This document shows, in pieces, positions 1-7,143 of a stretch of DNA of 43,583 nt. The notes beneath the pieces are model-generated. The model saw only the letters and a list, made by a program, of their open reading frames with translations, was not told the DNA's origin and did no database searches. This DNA is from Ideonella_A sp031398385 (lineage in GTDB: Bacteria > Pseudomonadota > Gammaproteobacteria > Burkholderiales > Burkholderiaceae_C), in assembly GCA_031398385.1 (NCBI GenBank), contig JANNNE010000341.1:1-43583 (forward strand), in the 5' to 3' direction. A program made the translations under genes and the position numbers. The stretch's first letter is position 1. Each line of letters opens with the position of its first letter.

Positions 1-108
1 TACGACCGCATCAAAACCGCCGTGCTCGGCGAGGCGGGCGACGACGCCGGCATCGTCTACAACGCCAAGCTGATCGCACTTGGCGCGCACTATGGCTTCA
101 AGCCGCGC
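1..108 (+). pseudogene. IS21-family transposase IstA, internal fragment
   Basis: Reading from base 1, the peptide runs YDRIKTAVLG, then VYNAKLIALGAHYGFKPR. This matches the segment of IS21-type IstA transposases (DDE integrase) just before the usual CRPYRAKTKGKVER block. That block is absent: after KPRV the frame goes into low-complexity sequence with no IstA resemblance, so homology breaks near base 108. The upstream part lies outside the window. No IstB helper gene or terminal repeats are visible, so this looks like a deletion scar of an insertion sequence rather than a live element. The family call comes from motif recall, not a search. Confidence 0.6.
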
Positions 109-632
109 GTCATCCCCGCCGGTGGTCAGGAGCCACCCGAAACTGGACCTGCATCACCGAAGTCCATCTCAGTCCGGAGAAACCCACCGACCAGAAAGTC
201 CCAGATCGAAAGGCCGCTTGAACTTCATCCCAACGCGACAACTGCCTTGACACCCACCGTCGGGCCAAGCGTGTGCGTCAATGCGAAACGGTCTGCACCG
301 ACACGCCCACCGCCTCCGAGATCGCCGTCGTCGATGTGCATTCGTTCAGGCGCAGTGCTTAGCGGTCGTTCAAAGGCCCCCGGAGGTCAAACGTGCAGCG
401 GCTCAGATCGGCCAGGTGGTTGCCGATCGCGCCGATGTGTTCGATGTCCATGGCGCAGCTCTCGTGAGGAATAAGCGATTTTCGCATGGGCAGATGAGGT
501 TTCTGCCGCCACCCTGGCTGCCGGCGGGCCAGGGAAACCCCGGGCCCAGGATTCCCCGAAGCTGACAGCCCCAGTAAGAAAGCCGTAAGCCGCCGCCGCC
601 CCAATTGCACTCCGAGACAAACAGGTATCCGA
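109..632. other. Decayed intergenic stretch without a convincing gene
   Basis: Several overlapping open frames exist here, but none has a clear ribosome binding site, a coherent hydrophobic core or a recognisable family. On the minus strand around 362-470 a peptide reading MDIEHIGAIGNHLADLSR resembles the ELERxxNHLxDL motif of NuoD-like hydrogenase/complex I large subunits. It is short and isolated, so at best it is a gene fragment. The region probably represents debris around the broken IS21 element. Confidence 0.35.
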
Positions 633-929
633 ATGTTGCTGCTGGTGTCCGCCGTCAAGCTCGTCGCCGAGATCGCGCTCATGGCCTTGCTGGGTCAGGG
701 ACTGCTCGCGCTGTTGGCGGGCGAGAAACGCCAAAGCAACTTCTTCTACCGGCTGCTGCAGGTGCTGACGAATCCTTTCGTCAAGGGCATGCGGCTGATC
801 TCACCGAAGTTCGTGCTCGACCGCCACATCCCCATCGCGGCCTTCGTGCTGATGCTGATGGTGTGGTTCGTCGCCACGCTGACCAAAGTCAACCTGTGCC
901 TGCAAGTGGGCGTGGAGCATTGCCGATGA
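633..929 (+). CDS. Small two-helix inner-membrane protein, hypothetical
   Basis: This 98-residue protein has a hydrophobic N-terminal segment (about residues 1-30) and a second one (about 65-90), separated by a basic stretch (KRQSNFFYRLL..NPFVKGMRLISPKF). The arrangement recalls half of a YggT-type membrane protein, where LLxxLTxPxxKxxR precedes a helix, but that is weak inference. Its stop codon overlaps the start of the next gene in an ATGA, so the two are translationally coupled. The role is unknown; a membrane partner for the downstream TPR protein is plausible. Confidence 0.7.
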   Translation: MLLLVSAVKLVAEIALMALLGQGLLALLAGEKRQSNFFYRLLQVLTNPFVKGMRLISPKFVLDRHIPIAAFVLMLMVWFVATLTKVNLCLQVGVEHCR

Positions 930-1501
930 GCGCTGAGCGTCTTGCCCATTGGCAGTTGCGCCTTCGCGGCATGGGCTGGCTGGTGATCGGCCGCCAGACT
1001 GCCGCAGAAGTCTGCTTCAGCGAAATGCTCATCCGCTGGCCGACCGATGCCTACGCGCTGGCCAGCCGCGCCCATGTGCGTGCCCAGCTCGGCCGGCGCG
1101 ACGAGGCCATCGCGGACGCGCAGCGTCTGGTGGCCGCCCACCCGCAACGCAGCGCGGCCGACTGGTTCAACCTCGCCTACCTGCTCGACGAAGCGCAGCA
1201 CCACGATGAAGCCGAGGCCGCGTTCCGCGGCGCCGTCGCGCTCGATCCGAAACTCGACCGCGCCTGGTATGGCCTGGGACTGGTGCTGATCCGCCAGCGC
1301 CGCCTCGACGAGGCGGTGGCCGCCCTCAAGCGCAACACCGAATTGCAGCCCATGAGCCCGTACGGCTGGTATCAGCTGGCACGGACCCATGTCGATCGTC
1401 AGCACCCGGAAGAAGCGGTGAAGATCATTCGCCACCTCGAAGGGTTCGAGCCCAAGGTCGCCGCGCAGCTCAAGCGCGAGACCGGTCTGCTCGCCAGCTG
1501 A
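926..1501 (+). CDS. TPR-repeat protein
   Basis: This 191-residue soluble protein is built almost entirely of tetratricopeptide repeats. Helical pairs of the form WFNLAYLLDEAQHHDEAEAAFRxAVALDP and AWYGLGLVLIRQRRLDEAVAALKRNTELQP occupy about residues 35-175. TPR proteins act as protein-binding scaffolds; no catalytic motif is visible. The ATG lies inside the stop of the upstream membrane protein (ATGA), which fixes this start and suggests the two work together, perhaps as a membrane-tethered scaffold. The first 20 residues are amphipathic rather than a signal peptide. Confidence 0.75.
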   Translation: MSAERLAHWQLRLRGMGWLVIGRQTAAEVCFSEMLIRWPTDAYALASRAHVRAQLGRRDEAIADAQRLVAAHPQRSAADWFNLAYLLDEAQHHDEAEAAFRGAVALDPKLDRAWYGLGLVLIRQRRLDEAVAALKRNTELQPMSPYGWYQLARTHVDRQHPEEAVKIIRHLEGFEPKVAAQLKRETGLLAS

Positions 1502-1522
1502 ACAGCCGGCGGCCGGATGCAA

Positions 1523-1544
1523 GCGCGGCGCTTAGGCGCCGCGC
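1523..1544 (+). terminator. GC-rich hairpin after the TPR gene
   Basis: A perfect 9-bp stem (GCGCGGCGC / GCGCCGCGC) with a TTAG loop begins 21 bases after the TPR stop codon. No run of T follows, so it may pause RNA polymerase or stabilise mRNA rather than be a full intrinsic terminator. It separates the TPR pair from the symporter pair. Confidence 0.4.
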
Positions 1545-1599
1545 AGCCGCCAACACGGTGCCCGCAAGGGTGGTTTGTCGAGTTCAAAGGAGGTTGCGC

Positions 1600-1863
1600 A
1601 TGACGCAGCAGATCAGCGAGAGACATCGCGCTTACTGGCAGAAGAACCTCCAGATCACCGGCGTGCTGCTGATGATCTGGTTCCTGGTGACATTCGGCGT
1701 CGCGTACTTCGCCCGAGACCTGAACTTCAACTTCTTCGGCTGGCCGTTCAGCTTCTGGGTCGCTGCGCAGGGCGCGCTGATCGTCTACGTCGTCATCATC
1801 TGGTACTACGCCCACGTGATGAACAAGCTCGACATCGAACACGGCGTCGCCGAGGAGGAATGA
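1600..1863 (+). CDS. DUF4212 small subunit of a sodium/solute symporter
   Basis: This 87-residue membrane protein has two transmembrane segments (about residues 17-40 and 50-72), preceded by the basic motif HRAYWQKN. The spacing and the patterns LLMIWFLVTFG and FWVAAQGALIVYVVIIWYYA are those of DUF4212 proteins. These are regularly encoded just before VC_2705-type sodium:solute symporters and are thought to be their small subunit. The start was chosen because a near-perfect Shine-Dalgarno (AAAGGAGGT, 1586-1594) sits just upstream. The next gene begins one base after this stop, so the two form one transcriptional and translational unit. Confidence 0.9.
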   Translation: MTQQISERHRAYWQKNLQITGVLLMIWFLVTFGVAYFARDLNFNFFGWPFSFWVAAQGALIVYVVIIWYYAHVMNKLDIEHGVAEEE

Positions 1864-1864
1864 C

Positions 1865-3997
1865 ATGGCAGGCTTCGAGGCAACTTCACCCACGAGCGGC
1901 GGCGGTGCCGCCGCGAACCGCGCGTTCAAGGCGCAACTCACCAAGGTCTACACCTGGTACACCGGCGGCTTCATCGCCTTCATCATCGTGCTGGCCATTG
2001 CAGAGCAGATGGGCCTGCCGCGCAACTGGATCGGCTTCATCTTCCTGATCGCCACCGTCGCGCTGTATGCCGGTATCGGCGTGATGAGCCGCACCTCGGA
2101 CGCGTCCGAGTATTACGTGGCCGGCCGGCGGGTGCCCGCCATTTACAACGGCATGGCCACCGGCGCCGACTGGATGAGTGCCGCGTCCTTCATCGGCATG
2201 GCCGGCACGCTCTACCTGACGGGTTACGGCGGACTCGCCTTCATCCTCGGGTGGACCGGCGGCTACTGCCTGGTGGCACTGCTGCTCGCGCCCTACCTGC
2301 GCAAGTTCGGCCAGTTCACGATCCCTGACTTTCTCGGTGCGCGCTACGAGGGCCACATGCCGCGGCTGATCGGCATCGGTGCGGCGATCTTGTGCTCCTT
2401 TACCTACGTGGTGGCGCAGATCTACGGCGTCGGCCTGATCACCACCCGCCTGTCGGGCCTGGCCTTCGAGGTCGGCATCTTCGTGGGTCTCGGCGGCATC
2501 CTGGTGTGCTCCTTCCTCGGCGGCATGCGGGCAGTCACCTGGACGCAGGTTGCGCAGTACATCATCTTGATCATTGCCTACCTGGTCCCGGTTGTCTGGC
2601 TGTCGGTCAAGCAGACCAGCGTCCCGATCCCGCAGGTGATCTACGGCTACCAGCTCGAGAAGGTCAGCGCGAAGGAGAAGGAATTGCGCACCGATCCGAA
2701 GGAGCTGGAAGTCATCGCCGCGTTCAAGTCGCTTGCCGACGGCTTCGACGCGAAGCTGAAGGACGTGCCGGCTGCACTCGCCGCCGACAGGGCAGCAGCC
2801 ACAGCGAAGGTGGCCGACCTGAAGGCCGCCAACGCACCGGCGGCAGACATCCAGGCGGCCGAGAAGGCGCTCTCGGCTATCCCGGCCAACGAGGCAGACG
2901 CCAAGAAGGCGTGGACCACGGCGAAAGCAGCGAACACGGCCCGAGCCGCGCCGCTCGCGGGTATGCCGTCACACGCGCAGATCTTCGCCGGGGACCCGAA
3001 CGGCGACGACAAGGCGAAGGCCGCCTTCGACACCTCACGGCGCAACTTCATGGCGCTGGTGTTCTGCCTGATGGTCGGCACGGCCGCCTTGCCGCACATC
3101 CTGATGCGTTATTACACGACGCCGTCGGTAAAGGAAGCGCGTGAGTCGGTGTTCTGGTCGCTGTTCTTCATCTTCCTGCTGTACTTCACCGCGCCGGCCC
3201 TGGCGGTGCTCGTCAAGTTCGAGGTGTTCAACGTGCTGGTGGGCACACCGTTCGACAAGTTGCCAGCCTGGATCTCCAGTTGGGCGGCTGTCGACCCGAC
3301 CTTGTTGTCGGTGGTGGACATCAACAAGGACGGCATCTTCCAACTCGGCGAGATGCGAATCGGTGGCGACATCATCGTGCTGGCAACCCCGGAAATCGGC
3401 GGCCTGCCCTACGTGATCTCGGGCATGGTGGCGGCCGGTGGCCTGGCTGCGGCGCTGTCCACCGCGGACGGCCTGCTGCTGACCATCGCGAACGCGCTGT
3501 CGCACGACCTGTACTACAAGATGATCGATCCGAACGCACCGACCTCGCGCCGCGTGGCCATCTCCAAGGCCCTGCTGCTCGTCGTCGCCATGGCCGCCGC
3601 GGCGGTAGCGGCGCAGAAACCGGCGGACATCCTGTTCCTGGTCTCGGCGGCGTTCTCGTTCGCGGCAGCGTCGTTCTTCCCGGCGCTGGTGCTCGGGATC
3701 TTCTGGAAACGGGCCAACAAATGGGGCGCCTCGCTGGGCATGCTGGCGGGCCTGGGCACGACCTTCTACTACATGGTCACCACCCAGCCCTGGCTGCGCG
3801 GCATCTTCGGCGTCACCTCGCCGATCGCCGACAACATCTGGTGGGGCATCCAGCCAATCTCGGCCGGCCTGTTCGGTGTGCCGGTGGGCATCGCGGTGAT
3901 CATCATCGTGAGCCTGCTGACCGCACCACCGAAGCAGGAAACGCAGGACCTGGTCGAACATGTCCGTTACCCGGACCTGAACCTCGGCAAGGCCTGA
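1865..3997 (+). CDS. VC_2705-family sodium:solute symporter, large subunit
   Basis: This 710-residue multi-spanning protein belongs to the sodium:solute symporter (SSS) superfamily, near acetate/lactate permeases. SSS features include SEYYVAGRRVPAIYNGMATGADWMS in the N-terminal helices and AAALSTADGLLLTIANALSHD in the core. About residues 263-390 form a hydrophilic, Ala/Lys/Glu/Asp-rich insertion with coiled-coil character between membrane helices. Residues 485-496 (DINKDGIFQLGE) fit an EF-hand-type calcium loop. The substrate is probably a short-chain organic acid, but cannot be read from sequence. It pairs with the DUF4212 gene one base upstream and ends at a strong terminator. Confidence 0.9.
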   Translation: MAGFEATSPTSGGGAAANRAFKAQLTKVYTWYTGGFIAFIIVLAIAEQMGLPRNWIGFIFLIATVALYAGIGVMSRTSDASEYYVAGRRVPAIYNGMATGADWMSAASFIGMAGTLYLTGYGGLAFILGWTGGYCLVALLLAPYLRKFGQFTIPDFLGARYEGHMPRLIGIGAAILCSFTYVVAQIYGVGLITTRLSGLAFEVGIFVGLGGILVCSFLGGMRAVTWTQVAQYIILIIAYLVPVVWLSVKQTSVPIPQVIYGYQLEKVSAKEKELRTDPKELEVIAAFKSLADGFDAKLKDVPAALAADRAAATAKVADLKAANAPAADIQAAEKALSAIPANEADAKKAWTTAKAANTARAAPLAGMPSHAQIFAGDPNGDDKAKAAFDTSRRNFMALVFCLMVGTAALPHILMRYYTTPSVKEARESVFWSLFFIFLLYFTAPALAVLVKFEVFNVLVGTPFDKLPAWISSWAAVDPTLLSVVDINKDGIFQLGEMRIGGDIIVLATPEIGGLPYVISGMVAAGGLAAALSTADGLLLTIANALSHDLYYKMIDPNAPTSRRVAISKALLLVVAMAAAAVAAQKPADILFLVSAAFSFAAASFFPALVLGIFWKRANKWGASLGMLAGLGTTFYYMVTTQPWLRGIFGVTSPIADNIWWGIQPISAGLFGVPVGIAVIIIVSLLTAPPKQETQDLVEHVRYPDLNLGKA

Positions 3998-4040
3998 TCG
4001 GGCCTGAGTTCTCCGCGGGCCTCCGTGCCCGCCACCCCGG

Positions 4041-4070
4041 CCCCGCTCGCCAGAGCGGGGCTTTTCTGTT
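4041..4070 (+). terminator. Rho-independent terminator of the symporter operon
   Basis: An 8-bp perfect stem (CCCCGCTC / GAGCGGGG, loop GCCA) is followed directly by CTTTTCTGTT. It lies about 45 bases after the symporter stop codon and before the convergent gene cluster. Confidence 0.85.
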
Positions 4071-4207
4071 TCCGTAGTGGCCGGGAGCCGAAAATCAACG
4101 AGCGCTTTCTGCCCACGTCGGCAGGCTAACGTCGAACCACCGGACCTGCCGCACTCTCGAAACCGGTCGCTCACGGCTTGTCCGGCCCCGCTCTTCCCTA
4201 TCTCGGT

Positions 4208-4849
4208 TCAGCCGCGACGCACACCCGGAAGCGGCAAAGCGGCGGTCGACCAATGCGGTTCGTCGAACCAGGCGTCACCACGCAGATAGGCGGCCAACAT
4301 CGGCAGCGCATCGAGGCCCCAGAACAAGCGGTCATCGACCACCATCGTGGGCACGCCGAAGATGCCCAGCTGAGTCGCCTGCGTGGTCTGATCCTTAAGC
4401 TGCTGCTTGACTTCGGCGCCCGCCGGATTACGTGCCGGCGCGAGCTGGGCCTGCAAGGCGGCAAGTCGATCAGGGTTATTCGGATCGCCGCCACCGACCC
4501 ATACGTGCCGGAATACGGTCTCGCAAGTCAGGCGGTTCGGCGTCCGCTGCTCCGGCGCACACGCCAGCAACAGACGCAGCAGCGCCAGCGGGTTGAAGGG
4601 ATGCTGAGCCGGCGTATCGACGGTCACTCCGCATTGGTGACCGAGCCAGGCGACTTGCCGGAACGTCCAGACGCGCTTCGGCTCGATTTCGGCCGGACCT
4701 TTCTGGCCCCAGTTCTGCAGCAGACCGGCGAACAGCAGCGGCTTGTAGTCGACGCTGTACGAGAGGCCTTCGAGCGCCTGCGGCAGGCGCTCGAAGGCTA
4801 GCCAGGCATATGGCGAGATCGGATCGAACCAGAAGTCGATGTGTTTCAT
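4208..4849 (-). CDS. 2-hydroxychromene-2-carboxylate isomerase-like protein (DsbA/GST-kappa fold)
   Basis: This 213-residue protein begins IDFWFDPISPYAWLAF, the hallmark of 2-hydroxychromene-2-carboxylate isomerases. Ser12 sits where the glutathione-activating serine of the kappa-class GST/DsbA fold lies. The C-terminal GIFGVPTMVVDDRLFWGLDAL is the cis-proline and FWGxD signature. Family members use glutathione to isomerise a naphthalene/aromatic pathway intermediate, but many are general thioredoxin-fold enzymes of unknown substrate. The start overlaps the DUF1289 stop by ATGA, making it the last gene of a six-gene minus-strand run. No other naphthalene-pathway genes are nearby, so the specific substrate is uncertain. 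Confidence 0.85.
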   Translation of the reverse strand: MKHIDFWFDPISPYAWLAFERLPQALEGLSYSVDYKPLLFAGLLQNWGQKGPAEIEPKRVWTFRQVAWLGHQCGVTVDTPAQHPFNPLALLRLLLACAPEQRTPNRLTCETVFRHVWVGGGDPNNPDRLAALQAQLAPARNPAGAEVKQQLKDQTTQATQLGIFGVPTMVVDDRLFWGLDALPMLAAYLRGDAWFDEPHWSTAALPLPGVRRG

Positions 4850-5049
4850 TCAGCCTTGTCCGTGGGCGCGACGATCGATCGGCGGCGCTGCCTCAGGGTG
4901 CCGAAGACCTGGAGTCTCGCTGCATCGTCGAGCGATGCCCAGGCGACAATTTCATCGATGGTGCGCCGACATCCGACACACCAGCCGGTGGCCGGATCCA
5001 TCCGGCACACACCGGTGCAGGGGCTGGCAATGCGTTGCAGCTCAGACAT
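4846..5049 (-). CDS. DUF1289 four-cysteine protein
   Basis: This 67-residue protein carries SPCTGVCRMD and GWCVGCRRTIDEI, the CxxxC...CxxC arrangement (Cys11, 15, 24, 27) that defines DUF1289 and suggests a bound metal such as zinc or an Fe-S centre. The ATG at 5049 was preferred over upstream starts because family members begin a few residues before the first cysteine. It overlaps the YbaK-like gene by 8 bases upstream and the isomerase gene by 4 bases downstream, so all three are tightly coupled. The function is unknown. Confidence 0.85.
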   Translation of the reverse strand: MSELQRIASPCTGVCRMDPATGWCVGCRRTIDEIVAWASLDDAARLQVFGTLRQRRRSIVAPTDKAE

Positions 5050-5596
5050 CGGACAAGAACCCACGCAGTGATTCATCCAGCTCCCCGGGCGTGACATCGG
5101 CCACTGGTGCTTCGCCGGCCAATGCGCGCAACTGCGGCGGGCTGGCGCGAAAGACCGCATTCGGATGGCCGGCCGCGGCCCAGATCTCGCCGAACCGGAA
5201 CAGCTCGCAATCGATCAGCGTGACTGGCGGATTGACATGGGCAAGTGGCGAGACGCCGCCGATCGAAAAGCCGGTCTGCCGCTTGACGAAGTCCGCGTCG
5301 GCACGACCGATCGGCCCGACCAGCGCGGCGACCTTTTGCTCGTCGACCCGCCGATCGCCAGACGTGACGACCAGCACCGCAACCGCGTCGCTGCGGCGGC
5401 GGAAGATCACGCTCTTGGCGATCTGACCGACCTCGACACCCAGCGCATCGGCCGCCTCCTGCGCGGTACGCGCTGAGATCTCGAGCCAGCGCGCCGCATG
5501 CGGATGGCCGGCAGCAGCCAGAGCGGCACTGACGCTGCGAACCGCGTCGGGCCGGTCGGTTTGAAGCGGCGCTGAGGTCGATCGGATGTCGCTCAA
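5042..5596 (-). CDS. YbaK/EbsC-family aminoacyl-tRNA deacylase
   Basis: This 184-residue protein has the YbaK/ProX fold. QIAKSVIFR carries the conserved lysine (Lys61) that positions the tRNA 3' end, and FSIGGVSPLAHVNP holds the GGxSP loop (about 113-117). Such proteins hydrolyse mischarged aminoacyl-tRNAs (for example Cys- or Ala-tRNA-Pro) in trans as proofreading. The best start is a TTG at 5596: the nearest ATG, five bases upstream, is out of frame and stops after one codon (ATG CCT TGA), and no ATG or GTG lies early in the frame. The ribosome binding site is weak, so the N-terminus is the least certain part. Confidence 0.85.
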   Translation of the reverse strand: MSDIRSTSAPLQTDRPDAVRSVSAALAAAGHPHAARWLEISARTAQEAADALGVEVGQIAKSVIFRRRSDAVAVLVVTSGDRRVDEQKVAALVGPIGRADADFVKRQTGFSIGGVSPLAHVNPPVTLIDCELFRFGEIWAAAGHPNAVFRASPPQLRALAGEAPVADVTPGELDESLRGFLSDV

Positions 5597-5662
5597 GGCA
5601 TGTGGGCCCGGCTGATTGAAAACGCCATTTTGCCTGCGATGGGCGGCAGCCGCAGCCGCGGG

Positions 5663-6280
5663 TCAGGTTGACCGCGGGCTGCCGGCGTTGAACAGACTCG
5701 ACGCCCGCCGCGCCAGCGTCCGCACGAATTTGCCGAAGATCCAGATCAGGGCCGTCATCAACAGCAGCGCAACGATCAGCAGCCCCGCAAACCAGACCGG
5801 ATGCTCCCACGACAACCACAACATCAAGGGCACCGCGCCATCGCCGATCAGCGACATCGCGATGTTGGAGAACGGCTCTGGCGAGGTGTTGATGGCCGCC
5901 CGCGTGCTCGATTTGGCGACGTGGCTGGTGGCTGCCAGGCTGCCGCCGAGCAGGGCCGCTGCTGCCGTCGCACTGCCCTGATCGAGACCGAACACCGATG
6001 CCGCCAGCGCCGCTCCGGCCGGGATCCGGATCACGGTATGGATCATGTCCCAGGCAGTATCCAGGCCCGGAATCTTGTCGGCGAAAAATTCGACGAACAA
6101 CATCAGGCCGCTGGCGCCCAGCATCCACGGCGCCTGCAGCAGTTGCAGCCCGGACGGCAACTCGACCCAGCCAAGCCACCCGGCCGCACCGGTCAGGAAC
6201 AGCACCGCATACAGCCGCAGCCCGCTGGCCCAGCCGAGTGCAGCGGCGACGGCGATCAGCCCCGTGGTGTCGACGTCCAT
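5663..6280 (-). CDS. DUF4126 integral membrane protein
   Basis: This 205-residue hydrophobic protein has several transmembrane segments. Its N-terminal ALGWASGLRLYAVLFLTG and the internal VEFFADKIPGLDTAWDMIHTVIR match the DUF4126 family pattern (ASGLR...E...DKIPxxDxxWDxxHTxIRP). Members are small multi-pass inner-membrane proteins of unknown function. It starts 22 bases after the enoyl-CoA hydratase stop, so it is probably on the same transcript. Nothing links it directly to acyl-CoA metabolism. Confidence 0.85.
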   Translation of the reverse strand: MDVDTTGLIAVAAALGWASGLRLYAVLFLTGAAGWLGWVELPSGLQLLQAPWMLGASGLMLFVEFFADKIPGLDTAWDMIHTVIRIPAGAALAASVFGLDQGSATAAAALLGGSLAATSHVAKSSTRAAINTSPEPFSNIAMSLIGDGAVPLMLWLSWEHPVWFAGLLIVALLLMTALIWIFGKFVRTLARRASSLFNAGSPRST

Positions 6281-6302
6281 GCCCGATCCTTGGCCGGCCG
6301 GC

Positions 6303-7115
6303 TCAGGAAATCAGCCAGCCCGGCGGGCGTTTGCCCAGGAACGATTGCAGGCCTTCGCGGCCTTCGTCGCTGGCGCGGATATCGGCAATCCGGCGCGCGG
6401 TGTCGTCGCGCAGATCGGCATCGATGGCGCGGCCCGCGACATCCTGGACCAGCCGTTTGCAGGCCCGCGTGGCCATCGGGCCGTTGGCGACCAGCGCAGC
6501 CACCAGTTGCTCGACCGTCGCATCCAGCGCGTCGGCCGGGCACACTTCGTGAACCATTCCGAAAGTCTGCGCGCGCCGGGCGTCGAATCGTTCTGCGGTG
6601 ATGAAATAACGCCGCGCCGCCGACTCGCCCATGGCGCGGATCACATACGGGCTGATGGTGGCCGGCAGCAGGCCGAGCCGGGCTTCGCTGAGGCAGAACT
6701 GGACGTTGTCCGACGCCACCAGGATGTCGCAGACCGCGGCCAGGCCCATGCCGCCGGCATAACAGTCGCCGTGGATGCGGCCGACCACCGGCACCGGGCA
6801 GCTGTAGACCGTCCACAACATCTCGGCCAGCGCCTGCGCATCGGCGTGGTTCTGGTTCCAGCTGTAGTCGGCCATCGCGCGCATCCAGTTCAGGTCGGCA
6901 CCGGCGCAGAAGGCCTTGCCGTGACCGCCCAACACGATGGCGCGCAGCGATACATCGGCACCGAGCTCGGCAAAACATTCGCGCAGTTCGGCGATCACGC
7001 CATCGTTGAAGGCATTGCGGACATCGGGCCGGTTCAGGTAGACGCGGGCGACAGCGCCTTCGCGGCGAATGTCGAGTGTGGACGCCTGTCCGGCGGACGG
7101 TGATGGTTGGGACAT
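6303..7115 (-). CDS. Enoyl-CoA hydratase/isomerase family protein
   Basis: This 270-residue crotonase-fold enzyme has the first oxyanion-hole block GKAFCAGADLNWMR (about 66-79) and the second GDCYAGGMGLAAVCDI (about 116-131). SEARLGLLPATISPYV follows, with Glu144 at the conserved acid/base position. The AGADLNWM wording is typical of methylglutaconyl-CoA or isohexenylglutaconyl-CoA hydratases of leucine/isoprenoid catabolism, but no carboxylase genes are present, so the substrate remains open. The ATG at 7115 follows GAGGA at good spacing and was preferred over an upstream start lacking family similarity. It lies 28 bases after the acyl-CoA dehydrogenase, with which it would perform successive beta-oxidation steps. 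Confidence 0.88.
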   Translation of the reverse strand: MSQPSPSAGQASTLDIRREGAVARVYLNRPDVRNAFNDGVIAELRECFAELGADVSLRAIVLGGHGKAFCAGADLNWMRAMADYSWNQNHADAQALAEMLWTVYSCPVPVVGRIHGDCYAGGMGLAAVCDILVASDNVQFCLSEARLGLLPATISPYVIRAMGESAARRYFITAERFDARRAQTFGMVHEVCPADALDATVEQLVAALVANGPMATRACKRLVQDVAGRAIDADLRDDTARRIADIRASDEGREGLQSFLGKRPPGWLIS

Positions 7116-7143
7116 TTGAAAAGATCCTCGTTCCGCTTCGTCG

